A stretch of DNA of 34,114 bases from Deltaproteobacteria bacterium (GCA_029262515.1 JAJCZH010000034.1:1-34114); one strand, 5' to 3'. Shown: positions 23,234 to 31,190, counted from the stretch's first letter. The notes: generated from the letters alone by a model not told the origin. Numbers and translations: made by a program.

Positions 23234-23297
23234 CTGTATGACAGATACAGCTGTGGCAAAACCGAACAATAGCCCTTTACTGTTCGGTCTGGCACAG
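23234..23297 (+). other. tandem hairpins in intergenic DNA
   Basis: First hairpin: arms CTGTAT and ATACAG (23234-23250). Second, directly adjoining: CTGTG (23251-23255) with CACAG (23293-23297) enclosing perfect 8-bp arms ACCGAACA (23261-23268) and TGTTCGGT (23281-23288). They lie past a terminator and 150 bases before the next gene. Possible small RNA or leader structure of the next gene; no known RNA family recognised. Confidence 0.4.
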
Positions 23298-23443
23298 GTA
23301 CGCCTAACCGCCTGTCAGGCTTATATAATTCATCCTGTTACAGTTATAAATTGCTGGACATGAGACCACGGATGTTGTAATATTATAGGTCTAGAGTACA
23401 TATATATATTTAAATACAAATCGTAATGAAGGAGATGTAATCA

Positions 23444-23965
23444 ATGCAGATTAAGACGGCCGAAGAGGCGAAGACGTCTGTCAAGCAGTGGCTTGAAGAG
23501 AATCATCACAAACTTAACGAAATGACCGATGATAAGGTCTCTTTTCATTTTGAGGTAGACTACCCGGTTGGTTCACTCAAGAGGCAGAGAGTACTTCAGC
23601 CCAAGGATTTTCCGGGCCTTATAGTGCTTCTTAACGGCGTATCCGTTGCCAAGGAGCATGTGGAAATGCTCAAGGAGATCAGCCAGGAAGAGAGAGAGGC
23701 CTTCTACGCCGAGATCAGGAACGATCTTATCTTCAACCGCAACAGTTACGACATCAATATCGATGAAGAGGGTATTGCGCAGCAGATCCAGTTCTCGTTT
23801 GAGTTCTATCTCGATAGCCTGACAAAGACCAAGCTCTTTGAGGGACTTCTGCTCAACCACAGAACCCTTATCTATATCGTTTCCAAGTTTAATGACAAGT
23901 TCGGCCTGCCGGTAATGCCGGATACTACACCTACTGTTGGTGGAGAGACTGTAGGCACTGCCTGA
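23444..23965 (+). CDS. DUF2299-like protein of unknown function
   Basis: A 173-residue soluble alpha/beta protein without signal peptide, membrane segment or cysteine. It opens with an amphipathic helix ending VKQWLEENHHKLNE, continues as beta strands (VSFHFEVDYP, FPGLIVLLNGV), a charged helix (EEREAFYAEIRNDLIF) and ends with a Pro/Thr/Gly-rich tail. The order and the 'WLEE...F.F...P.....I.I' pattern resemble DUF2299, known mostly from archaea and some anaerobic bacteria; I hold this at moderate confidence. GGAGATG lies seven bases before the ATG. It lies between the DUF2769-like and hemerythrin genes, same strand, with 62 bases before the latter, so those two may be co-transcribed. Confidence 0.65.
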   Translation: MQIKTAEEAKTSVKQWLEENHHKLNEMTDDKVSFHFEVDYPVGSLKRQRVLQPKDFPGLIVLLNGVSVAKEHVEMLKEISQEEREAFYAEIRNDLIFNRNSYDINIDEEGIAQQIQFSFEFYLDSLTKTKLFEGLLLNHRTLIYIVSKFNDKFGLPVMPDTTPTVGGETVGTA

Positions 23966-24027
23966 GTTTAGTCAGTGCTTAGCCCCGGTTTAGGTCGCAG
24001 CTTTATTTCATATAGGAGGTAGATACT

Positions 24028-24897
24028 ATGTCTGACGAGTCGGTTTTATATGTGAAGTATGAGTGCATGCACCCATCCTGCGTTGTCCATTGCAGACGTG
24101 GCGAATTCGACATAGTTGAGGGCCTGTTCAACGAGCTCTCCGATTTCTATAAGGACAAGGAAGGCTCTTTCAAGAGTCCGAAAGAGATCTGTCGCCTGGG
24201 GTTTCCGCAGGAGTTCAGAGCGTTGAAGGTCAGGGCGGTTAACGACGGAGAGGTGATAAGCGATGTTGCTCCCGAGTGCACCACCGAGATCTATAGCGAT
24301 ACCGGCGACGACCCTGGTGTGATAAAGCTGCTTAAGAAAGAGCATCAGCATATAATGGATATCCTCGACCGGATCGAGATCGAGATACAGAGCAGGGATG
24401 TTCAAGCTCTGTGGATCTCGTCAGCCGATCTGGTAAACGATATACTGCTTCACTCCAATAAGAAAGAGGAACTCGCTTTCTTTCCTCACTTGAAGGGGCT
24501 TCTTCCTATGGCTGAAGGCGTTGTATCGATTATCAAGGAGGATCATGCCGAGTTCTTTACGGTTCTTGAATCCTTCCGCGATTCTCTGGAAGAGGGCTAC
24601 CTTATGGACGGTTTGGCACGCTCTGTTGTAACCAACCTCAGGAACCATATACGTAAAGAGAACAATGAGTTCTTTCAGCTCATAATACCGTATATTGATG
24701 ATGAGCTGGATGCCAAGGTGCTTGCGGATATGCAGAAGGCAGAGGATGAGTACGTACCGTATGTCGCTCCTCCGCTCGATGTGGAGAAGGCGCGTCAGAC
24801 AGAAAAGGCTAAGCAACGCCGTATCTACGATGCTGAGAAGGATAACCTGAGAGCAGCCGTTGCGGCCAGTGCCGACGGTAGCTGTTGCGGAGTTTAG
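24028..24897 (+). CDS. hemerythrin-domain (HHE) protein with Cys-rich ends
   Basis: A 289-residue cytoplasmic protein. Residues about 97-222 form a hemerythrin-like four-helix bundle with the di-iron ligand pattern His106, His142, Glu147/148, His173, His207 and Glu211. The N-terminal 90 residues are not hemerythrin and hold CMHPSC at 13-18, then His21, Cys22, Cys55 and Cys84; the C-terminus ends CCGV. HHE proteins bind O2 or NO or repair iron-sulfur clusters (YtfE/ScdA type). Nitrate respiration makes nitrite and NO nearby, so an NO-protection role is reasonable but inferred. AGGAGG precedes the ATG. A bidirectional terminator follows. Confidence 0.85.
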   Translation: MSDESVLYVKYECMHPSCVVHCRRGEFDIVEGLFNELSDFYKDKEGSFKSPKEICRLGFPQEFRALKVRAVNDGEVISDVAPECTTEIYSDTGDDPGVIKLLKKEHQHIMDILDRIEIEIQSRDVQALWISSADLVNDILLHSNKKEELAFFPHLKGLLPMAEGVVSIIKEDHAEFFTVLESFRDSLEEGYLMDGLARSVVTNLRNHIRKENNEFFQLIIPYIDDELDAKVLADMQKAEDEYVPYVAPPLDVEKARQTEKAKQRRIYDAEKDNLRAAVAASADGSCCGV

Positions 24898-25023
24898 CCC
24901 TGTCTATTCTTTTCGGGCTTAGTTTTACCGAGGTTGATAGGAACGGGCTTCAGTCTGCAAGATATAAAGAACTCTTTGCAAACCGAGAGGTTCTTACGAG
25001 TTGAGAAGTTATAGTATGGCATT

Positions 25024-25058
25024 AAAAAGGGCTGCGGAATTTTTCCGCGGCCCTTTTT
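25024..25058. terminator. bidirectional terminator between convergent genes
   Basis: A-run, stem GGGCTGCGGAA paired with TTCCGCGGCCC (one G-T pair), T-run. It serves the hemerythrin gene on plus and the membrane-protein gene on minus, whose stop codon abuts it. Confidence 0.88.
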
Positions 25059-25421
25059 TTATAGCGGTATATTTGTGATAAGGACATAGAGCCAGATAAG
25101 TATCATCGAGGCGCCTATCCAGCTTACGTACTTGAAAGCCCGCCTGCTCCGCCGCCGGACTATCGATATCTTTAAAGAGATAAGACCCAGTGCGCTTACC
25201 CAGCCCAGAAACGCCCACAGGTGGATGCCGTTAATTATGAAGCTTGATATTGCTACGGATGAGAGCAAAACTACCGAGCAGTAGCCGTTTATGCGGTGGA
25301 TTATACCATCCACTGAAGACCGCTTAACCTTAATAAGCTGTAGTCCGCTTATAAAGCTCGATGTGGCAAGCACCAGGCCTATGCTTGCGAGTATCATCGG
25401 AATTTTTATCAGTATGTCCAC
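25059..25421 (-). CDS. small four-helix membrane protein, unknown function
   Basis: A 120-residue integral membrane protein with four predicted helices (about 5-30, 45-65, 67-88, 97-117). Two histidines near helix ends (His42 in HRINGY, His67 in HLWAFLGW) and the basic loop IVRRRSRRAFK recall small bacterial cytochrome-b-like or DUF420/DUF6529-type proteins, in which such histidines could bind heme; this is not proven. It starts with GTG, sharing its first G with the stop TAG of the upstream gene (TAGTG), so translation is coupled and the two products probably work together in the membrane. Confidence 0.7.
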   Translation of the reverse strand: MDILIKIPMILASIGLVLATSSFISGLQLIKVKRSSVDGIIHRINGYCSVVLLSSVAISSFIINGIHLWAFLGWVSALGLISLKISIVRRRSRRAFKYVSWIGASMILIWLYVLITNIPL

Positions 25422-26260
25422 TACTTTTCCTTACCCAACAATATCAGGGCCCTGCGTACGATCAGTCTCTGCAGCAGGTAGAATATTACGCCGGTATAGA
25501 TCATGATTATCGGCAGTATTATATAGAGGTTAGGCAGCGTGCTGTTATCCTCGTAGATATTACCGCTGCTCTCGCTCTCGATAAGCCCGTACATATTTCT
25601 GTAGGCTTCATTGTCCGTTATGTTGTTGTCGTTTGAGTCCCATAGCAGTATACCGTTCCAGGTATTATGGTTTGTGCTGTTCTCCCTTATGTCATTATTG
25701 TCAGCGTAGGAGAGGAAGATACCCTTGTCCGAGTTCTGTCCGGCGATATTACCGACAACGGTATTGCCGGATGAGCGCTCCAGATATATCCCATAAGTCT
25801 CGTTAAACTCTGTACGGTTCTCACTGATGGTATTGGACTCCGAATCGACCACCGCAATGCCTATCCTGTTCTTGCTTGCGCTGGAGCGCGATACGGTTAT
25901 CTTTGAAGAGTGGAGCAAGAGTATGCCGGCCTCTTCAGTAGAGCCTTCCGTATTTATTCCGTCTATAGATGCACCTATCGTTCCCTCCACTTTGATAACA
26001 GGTAGAGTCGTATCTTTTGCCGCTACTACCACTTTTGCGTCATAAGATGCGGCGCGCAGGTGTATCGCTTTATCTATTGCAATGTTTTCAACGTAGCGGC
26101 CTTTATTAATTAGTATAAGATCACCGGGCAGCGACCTGTCTACTGCGGTCTGTATGTTACCATTGCCCTCAGTAACACGTATGGTTGCAGCCACGCAGAT
26201 GTCGGCGGCTGCGATGATAAATGATAACAGTATAAGTAGAATTACATGTTTTTTACCCAT
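25421..26260 (-). CDS. NosD-like right-handed beta-helix protein with C-terminal membrane anchor
   Basis: A 279-residue exported protein: signal peptide at about 1-25 (ending VAA), then a parallel beta-helix of about 110-220 made of repeated 22-residue coils such as NTVVGNIAGQNSDKGIFLSY and NDNNITDNEAYRNMYGLIES, and a membrane helix at about 242-262 followed by a short basic tail. The N-terminal part (IQTAVDRSLPGDLILINKGRYVENI) is typical of NosD/periplasmic copper-binding repeats. In nos clusters NosD helps copper maturation of nitrous oxide reductase, but no nosZ, nosF or nosY is visible here. The role may be another metal-protein maturation or polysaccharide binding. It overlaps the small membrane-protein gene downstream. 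Confidence 0.78.
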   Translation of the reverse strand: MGKKHVILLILLSFIIAAADICVAATIRVTEGNGNIQTAVDRSLPGDLILINKGRYVENIAIDKAIHLRAASYDAKVVVAAKDTTLPVIKVEGTIGASIDGINTEGSTEEAGILLLHSSKITVSRSSASKNRIGIAVVDSESNTISENRTEFNETYGIYLERSSGNTVVGNIAGQNSDKGIFLSYADNNDIRENSTNHNTWNGILLWDSNDNNITDNEAYRNMYGLIESESSGNIYEDNSTLPNLYIILPIIMIYTGVIFYLLQRLIVRRALILLGKEK

Positions 26261-26490
26261 ACGAATTAGAACCTTGAGAGTATTGAGTAAGTTTATAACT
26301 GTCTGTTTCGCCGCAACATATCCGAGTAACGGTTAAATCCATACCACTCGGTATAAGTATAGCCTGTAAAGAGGGATTCGGGAAAAAAGTCTATTGTAAA
26401 AAAGAGAATCGTAACAGATGAGTGGGGAAAAGTCCAAACGATTCAGGCTCCTTCATAACTTTATGTAACAATTTTGAGGTTTGAACAGAC

Positions 26491-26530
26491 AAAAAAAGAG
26501 GCCGGACCGTATTGGTCAGACCTCTTTTAA
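26491..26530 (-). terminator. terminator for tRNA-Ala
   Basis: On the minus strand, AAAAGAGGTCTGACC pairs with GGTCCGGCCTCTTTT (one mismatch, one G-T pair) followed by a run of T, immediately after the tRNA 3' end. Confidence 0.8.
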
Positions 26531-26533
26531 AAC

Positions 26534-26609
26534 TGGTGGAGCTGAGGGGGGTCGAACCCCTGACCTCGTGACTGCCAGTCACGCGCTCTCCCAACTGAGC
26601 TACAGCCCC
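26534..26609 (-). tRNA. tRNA-Ala (anticodon GGC)
   Basis: 76 nt including an encoded CCA end. Cloverleaf: acceptor GGGGCTG with CAGCTCC containing the G3-U70 alanine identity pair, D-arm GCTCAGTTGGGAGAGC, anticodon loop centred on GGC in a CGTGA stem, T-arm AGGGGTTCGACCCCCCT. It has its own terminator. Confidence 0.97.
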
Positions 26610-26777
26610 AAATCTATTTTGTGATGTATTGTTCTGAAGGATACTGATATTTTTTGGTTATTTGCCTTCAGCTGCTGCAAGCAGACCGTCAGTATCAACA
26701 TTCATTTCTAACACTTACGGTCGCCACTGTCAATGGGTATTTTTTTATTCTTTTTTTATTTATTAAGCCTATGTGAG

Positions 26778-26806
26778 TTGACAAAAAAAAAATTAAGTGT
26801 TAGAGT
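26778..26806 (+). promoter_or_regulatory. sigma70-like promoter for the HU gene
   Basis: Consensus TTGACA (26778-26783), 17-base A-rich spacer, TAGAGT (26801-26806), leaving about 145 bases of AT-rich leader. The 26610-26957 gap holds only this and T-rich, possibly bent DNA. Confidence 0.55.
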
Positions 26807-26957
26807 TGCTCATATTTTTAAATCAGCAAATACTGTAATACTCGCTTAATTGATAATACTTTTAACAGTAGCTATTGCGGTGATTAAACAGTCGTGCTCT
26901 TCTTTTAATTATGTAATTCATATCAACATTACTAATAAAAAATACAGGAGGATTGCA

Positions 26958-27251
26958 ATGGCAGCAAAGCCGTTAACCAAGTCTCAGATAGCAGAACAGG
27001 TTGCAAAAAGAGCAGAGATAACCAAGAAAGCCGCAACAGATATATTGAACCATATTGCAGAGCTCTCTTATAAGCAAGCTAAGAACACTTTTACTATTCC
27101 CGGTATTGGTAAGCTTGTACTCGTAAAGCGTAAAGCCAGGATGGGTAGAAATCCTCAGACTGGTGAAGCGATTAAGATTCCAGCTAAGAAGGTTGTCAAG
27201 TTCAGAGTTGCCAAGGCATGTAAAGATGCTGTGCTCGGAGTTAAGAAGTAG
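26958..27251 (+). CDS. HU/IHF-family nucleoid DNA-binding protein
   Basis: A 97-residue DNABII protein that bends and compacts DNA as a dimer. I start at 26958 because AGGAGG (26946-26951) lies six bases upstream; longer in-frame starts have no such site. Features: helical dimerisation part to about residue 45 (LTKSQIAEQVAKRAEITKKAA), FTIPGIGKLVLVKRKARMGRNPQTGEAI spanning the beta-arm with the minor-groove proline (RNPQTG), and the C-terminal helix. The HU versus IHF subtype cannot be settled by eye. The arm is followed by KIPAKKVVKFRVAK, normal for the family. It is a single gene with strong promoter and terminator. Confidence 0.95.
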   Translation: MAAKPLTKSQIAEQVAKRAEITKKAATDILNHIAELSYKQAKNTFTIPGIGKLVLVKRKARMGRNPQTGEAIKIPAKKVVKFRVAKACKDAVLGVKK

Positions 27252-27370
27252 ACTAGGTGCAAGAGTTGATGAGCAGTTGAGCGGTACTTGGTTGGCGCTT
27301 AGCCGGTAGGGTGGTAACAAACTGCTTGCATGTCGGGCTTTCTTCTCTAAAAAATAGATTTACTCTCTTG

Positions 27371-27407
27371 ATGGTCCCCTGTTTAGACGGGGGACCATTT
27401 TTTTTTA
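27371..27407 (+). terminator. rho-independent terminator after the HU gene
   Basis: Arms TGGTCCCC (27372-27379) and GGGGACCA (27390-27397), loop with an inner GT/AC pair, then nine T. Confidence 0.93.
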
Positions 27408-27446
27408 GACTCTGTCTGTTCAAGGCTTGAGATGTCCGAAAAACTC

Positions 27447-27475
27447 TTGAGTTTTCAATAGTTATACAGTATAGT
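27447..27475 (+). promoter_or_regulatory. sigma70-like promoter of nrdR, implying a leaderless mRNA
   Basis: TTGAGT (27447-27452), 17-base spacer, TATAGT (27470-27475). The nrdR ATG begins only six bases past the -10, where transcription should start. Confidence 0.55.
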
Positions 27476-27481
27476 TTCAGT

Positions 27482-27949
27482 ATGAAATGTCCATTTTGCG
27501 CCTATATTGAAGATAAGGTTATAGATTCGCGTCTATCACAGGAAGGTTCTGCCACGCGCAGGCGCCGTGAGTGCCTTAAATGCTCAAAGCGCTTTACAAC
27601 ATATGAGCGTATCGAAGAGACTTTGCCGATGGTTGTTAAGAAGGATGGAAGTCGGGCAAAGTATGACAGGGGCAGAATCCTCTCCGGTGTGATGAAGGCG
27701 TGTGAGAAGCGGCCTGTAAGCATGGAAGAGATAGAGAATACGGTCGATGAGCTTGAGATGAAGTTGCTCGATGCCGGGGAGAAGGAGATCTCAAGCGCTG
27801 TAATCGGTGAGTCCGTTATGGATAGCCTTAGAGGGCTGGATGAGGTTGCCTATGTCCGATTTGCTTCTGTCTACCGCGAATTCAGGGATATAAACGAATT
27901 CATGGTAGAGCTGAATGATATGCTTACGCTCAGGAAGCGGGAAAAGTAA
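27482..27949 (+). CDS. nrdR: transcriptional repressor NrdR
   Basis: ATP/dATP-sensing repressor of ribonucleotide reductase genes; 155 residues, typical length. The N-terminal zinc ribbon has CPFC at 3-6 and CLKC at about 31-34, with the DNA-contacting [20 protein letters not shown] stretch. The ATP-cone domain begins at about residue 49 ([30 protein letters not shown]) and ends [14 protein letters not shown]. No ribosome binding site precedes the ATG, and a promoter ends six bases before it, so translation may begin on a leaderless message. It heads the riboflavin cluster, two bases before ribD, an arrangement seen in many bacteria. Confidence 0.97.
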   Translation: MKCPFCAYIEDKVIDSRLSQEGSATRRRRECLKCSKRFTTYERIEETLPMVVKKDGSRAKYDRGRILSGVMKACEKRPVSMEEIENTVDELEMKLLDAGEKEISSAVIGESVMDSLRGLDEVAYVRFASVYREFRDINEFMVELNDMLTLRKREK

Positions 27950-27951
27950 CC

Positions 27952-29061
27952 ATGTCACCCTTACTCGATGAGCGTTTTATGCGCGAGGCCCTGAAATTAG
28001 CTTCCCGCGCACGCGGTAACCGTACGAGCCCCAACCCCGCAGTGGGCGCTGTTATCGTCTTAAATAATAGAGTGGTCGCCTCCGGCTGGCACAGGCGGGC
28101 CGGAGAGGCGCATGCCGAAGTGCTCGCTTTTGCGGATGCCGAATCGAAAGGAATTGACCTACGAAAAGCATCGCTCTACGTAACGCTTGAGCCGTGCGCT
28201 CATGCCGGAAGAACGCCGCCGTGTACGGCTGCGGTAATCGCAACAGGTATAAAGAGGGTCGTGGTTGGCTCCAAAGACCCGAACCCGAAGGTGTCGGGGA
28301 GAGGAGTAAGGGCGCTAAGAAGGGCCGGCATAGAGGTGCTCTTCGATGTTCTAGACAGAGAGTGTCTTGCGTTAAACGCCTGGTACGTTAAGTATATTAC
28401 CACCGGGCTGCCGTACGTAACCCTTAAGCTTGCTACAACTCTTGATGGAAAGATCGCTACCTCCACGGGAGAGGCGCGGTGGATTACCGGCAAGGAGGCG
28501 CGCAGGCATGCACACTCCATGAGAGCCGCTTCAGACGCCGTGCTGGTTGGATCCGGCACGGCGGTTGCCGATGACCCGTCTCTGACCGTCAGGCATGTCT
28601 CAGGGCTTAATCCTATGCGTGTCTTGCTCGACTCCACGCTCAAAACGCCAACTGACAGCAGGCTCTATAACGCGGCTGGCGAGGGCGGAGGGCTTGTTAT
28701 CTTTACTACAAGAAAAGCGCCAAAAAAGAGAGTTGTCCTTGCGCGCGCCGCAGGGGCGAGAGTTGAGGTCTTTGCGCCCACTAAAGACGGGCTTTCATTA
28801 CCGCGGGTACTTCGTTCTCTCGGTGCAATGGGCGTTGCAAACCTCTTAATAGAGGGGGGAGCGCAGGTGGCGGCCTCTGCTCTAAAGTCTGGACTTGTGG
28901 ACAGGGCGGCTTTTTTCATCGCTCCCACGATCCTTGGCGGTGACGCTTTTCCGGGGATCGCCTCACTCGGCATTAGAGGTCTCAAAGATGCACCGAAGCT
29001 CAAGGGAACAAAACTAAAGCGTCTCGGCAGCGATATTTTGATTGAAGGGTCACTCTCTTAG
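27952..29061 (+). CDS. ribD: bifunctional riboflavin deaminase/reductase
   Basis: Performs steps two and three of riboflavin synthesis (deamination of the pyrimidine, then reduction of the ribosyl side chain); 369 residues. The N-terminal cytidine-deaminase-type domain has zinc ligands His54, Cys82 and Cys91 and catalytic Glu56 (HAEVLAF; PCAHAGRTPPC). The C-terminal reductase domain (from about 150) begins PYVTLKLATTLDGKIAT with NADPH-binding VLVGSGTAVADDPSLTVR and NLLIEGGAQVAAS. It starts two bases after nrdR, so the two are co-transcribed. Next is ribE. Confidence 0.97.
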   Translation: MSPLLDERFMREALKLASRARGNRTSPNPAVGAVIVLNNRVVASGWHRRAGEAHAEVLAFADAESKGIDLRKASLYVTLEPCAHAGRTPPCTAAVIATGIKRVVVGSKDPNPKVSGRGVRALRRAGIEVLFDVLDRECLALNAWYVKYITTGLPYVTLKLATTLDGKIATSTGEARWITGKEARRHAHSMRAASDAVLVGSGTAVADDPSLTVRHVSGLNPMRVLLDSTLKTPTDSRLYNAAGEGGGLVIFTTRKAPKKRVVLARAAGARVEVFAPTKDGLSLPRVLRSLGAMGVANLLIEGGAQVAASALKSGLVDRAAFFIAPTILGGDAFPGIASLGIRGLKDAPKLKGTKLKRLGSDILIEGSLS

Positions 29062-29098
29062 TTTTATAACTGCGTAAACGACAGAGGAGCTTATCAGT

Positions 29099-29746
29099 AT
29101 GTTTACCGGGATCGTAGAGGTTGTAGGTACCCTGAAATCTATTGAAATAAGAGGCTCATCTGCTAAAATGAGTGTAGAAACCACACTTGATCTCTCCACT
29201 TTGAGCCTAGGGGACTCTATTGCGGTAAACGGTGCGTGCGTTACGGTTACCGAGTTTACTACCAATACATTTGTGGCTGACCTCTCCGGTGAGACTCTCG
29301 GTGTAACAACGCTCGGTTCTCTTGTTTCGGGTGACTCTGTGAATGTCGAGAGTGCATTGACACTGAGTAAACCGCTCGGCGGGCACCTTGTTACAGGCCA
29401 TGTTGACTGCGTAGGTACTATTGCTTCAAAGGCGGAGCGCGGGGAATTCATAGAGATAGAGTTCACTCTTCCGGGCGAGTTTATGGGGCAGATAGTAAAG
29501 AAGGGTTCTGTAGCCGTAGATGGTATCAGTCTTACGGTAGCGTCGATAACGTCTAGCGGTTTTGCTATCTCTGTCATACCGTTTACCCTTAACAGGACTA
29601 CGCTCGGCACTAGAAGCGCAGGGTCGAAGGTTAATATAGAGACGGACATAATAGCAAAGTATGTTGAGAAGCAGCTCGAGAAAGGCAAGGCAAGTAGAGT
29701 GAACGAGAGTTTTCTCGCCGAACACGGTTTTTTGGATAATGGCTGA
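29099..29746 (+). CDS. ribE: riboflavin synthase, alpha chain
   Basis: Dismutates two 6,7-dimethyl-8-ribityllumazine molecules to riboflavin and the pyrimidine. It has 215 residues in two similar lumazine-binding barrels: MFTGIVEVVGTLKSIE at the N-terminus and GHLVTGHVDCVGTIASK at about 96-115. The conserved NGACVTV and DGISLTVA occur once per barrel. The C-terminal helix (KYVEKQLEK) mediates trimerisation. ATG with GAGGAG nine bases upstream. A gap of 183 bases separates it from ribBA. Confidence 0.97.
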   Translation: MFTGIVEVVGTLKSIEIRGSSAKMSVETTLDLSTLSLGDSIAVNGACVTVTEFTTNTFVADLSGETLGVTTLGSLVSGDSVNVESALTLSKPLGGHLVTGHVDCVGTIASKAERGEFIEIEFTLPGEFMGQIVKKGSVAVDGISLTVASITSSGFAISVIPFTLNRTTLGTRSAGSKVNIETDIIAKYVEKQLEKGKASRVNESFLAEHGFLDNG

Positions 29747-29847
29747 TTAGCCGACTATTAAGTCTTGTTTGGTAGTAGCAAGAGCGGGTAGAATACCGGG
29801 TAAGAATACTATGTTGCTACCCTTTAAGTGTTATCGTATAAGATGAG

Positions 29848-29898
29848 ATGGCGATTGAAACTTTAATAGAGACCTGTTGCCGGGCTGTTTTAAATTGA
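29848..29898 (+). CDS. possible 16-codon upstream ORF before ribBA
   Basis: A short frame MAIETLIETCCRAVLN ending TGA. Its first 11 bases, ATGGCGATTGA, are identical to the start of ribBA at 29930. Either a leader peptide or a remnant of a duplicated start. The preceding bases lack a strong ribosome site. The same gap contains an imperfect hairpin near 29772-29822 and no recognisable FMN riboswitch. Confidence 0.25.
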   Translation: MAIETLIETCCRAVLN

Positions 29899-29929
29899 GA
29901 GCAACGGGTAAGAGCATAGAGGTATCAGA

Positions 29930-31153
29930 ATGGCGATTGAGAGAATAGAGAAGGCGCTTAAAGAGATACGGGCCGGTCGTATGGTAGTGCTTGTAGATGA
30001 TGAAGATAGAGAGAACGAGGGAGACCTGTGCATGGCTGCCGAGTTTGCGACGCCTGAGGCGGTAAACTTTATGGCCAAGTATGGCCGCGGCCTTATCTGC
30101 CTGACGCTGACCGAAGAGGATGCCGACGCCCTCGAACTTCCGCCTATGGTGGACGAGAATACGGCGCCGCTCCGTACCGCTTTTACCGTCTCTATCGATT
30201 CGCGTGACGGTATAACTACCGGAATCTCTGCAGCCGACAGGGCCAAGACCATTCTCGACTCTGTTGCCGACGGGGCCAAAGCCGAAGACCTTGTTCGTCC
30301 GGGTCATATCTTTCCGCTTCGCGCGCGCTCAGGCGGAGTACTGGTAAGAACAGGCCAGACAGAGGGTTCCGTGGATCTTTCCCGCCTTGCGGGGCTCAAG
30401 TCCGCAGGGGTAATCTGTGAGATAATGAGCGACGACGGCTCCATGGCCCGCATGGCAGACCTTGAGACATTTGCCCAAGAGCACGGCCTGATGATTGTCA
30501 CTATAGCCGATATAATCGAGTACCGGTTAAAGAGAGACCGCCTGGTTCATAGAGCGGCTGAGGCCTCCATGCCGACCAAATACGGCGGAGAGTTTCGTGC
30601 CATCGCATATATTAACGATGTCGATTCTCATGAACACCTTGCGCTTGTTAAAGGTGAGATCGATTCCGATTCCGATGTGCTCGTTCGCGTTCATTCGGAG
30701 TGCCTTACGGGCGACGTGCTCGGCTCCAACAGGTGCGACTGCGGAGACCAGCTCAAAGGCGCCATGAAGATGATAGAGGCAGAAGGGGCCGGGGTAATAG
30801 TCTATATGCATCAGGAGGGGCGAGGAATAGGCCTTGTGAACAAGATGAAGGCGTATGAGCTTCAGGACAGCGGTCTCGATACCGTGGAGGCGAACGAGAA
30901 ACTCGGGTTCAAGGCAGATTTGAGAGAGTACGGTATAGGAGCGCAGATACTGCTCGATCTCGGAGTGAAGAAGATGCGTATCATGACCAACAACCCGAAG
31001 AAGATTGTGGGGCTTGAAGGTTACGGCCTTAATGTCACCTCCAGAGTTCCTATAGAACCTATTCCGCATGCAAGGAATGTTGAGTATCTGAGAGTTAAGA
31101 AAGAGAAGATGGGTCACATGCTTGAAAATCTCGATGGAGTGGATGAGGTTTGA
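29930..31153 (+). CDS. ribBA: bifunctional DHBP synthase / GTP cyclohydrolase II
   Basis: Makes both riboflavin precursors: 3,4-dihydroxybutanone 4-phosphate from ribulose 5-phosphate (N-terminal half) and the pyrimidine from GTP (C-terminal half). It is 407 residues, normal for the fusion. RibB half: acidic metal site DDEDRENEGD at about 23-32 and GHIFPLRARSGGVL. RibA half: zinc site HSECLTGDVLGSNRCDCGDQL (three Cys), YMHQEGRGIGL, and YGIGAQILLDLG with Tyr and the catalytic Arg in LREYGIG. Both active sites look complete. Downstream a hairpin (31191-31220) precedes ribH. Confidence 0.97.
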   Translation: MAIERIEKALKEIRAGRMVVLVDDEDRENEGDLCMAAEFATPEAVNFMAKYGRGLICLTLTEEDADALELPPMVDENTAPLRTAFTVSIDSRDGITTGISAADRAKTILDSVADGAKAEDLVRPGHIFPLRARSGGVLVRTGQTEGSVDLSRLAGLKSAGVICEIMSDDGSMARMADLETFAQEHGLMIVTIADIIEYRLKRDRLVHRAAEASMPTKYGGEFRAIAYINDVDSHEHLALVKGEIDSDSDVLVRVHSECLTGDVLGSNRCDCGDQLKGAMKMIEAEGAGVIVYMHQEGRGIGLVNKMKAYELQDSGLDTVEANEKLGFKADLREYGIGAQILLDLGVKKMRIMTNNPKKIVGLEGYGLNVTSRVPIEPIPHARNVEYLRVKKEKMGHMLENLDGVDEV

Positions 31154-31190
31154 CCCGTTCACTGTAGTGAGTAGCATGTGCGAGTATTAT

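Noticed and set aside
26391-26594. 67-codon minus frame starting within the tRNA
   Set aside because: A common artefact: it is the tRNA-Ala sequence plus its terminator translated.
29747-29929. FMN riboswitch before ribBA
   Set aside because: The conserved RFN core sequences are not visible; only a short hairpin and a small frame were found.
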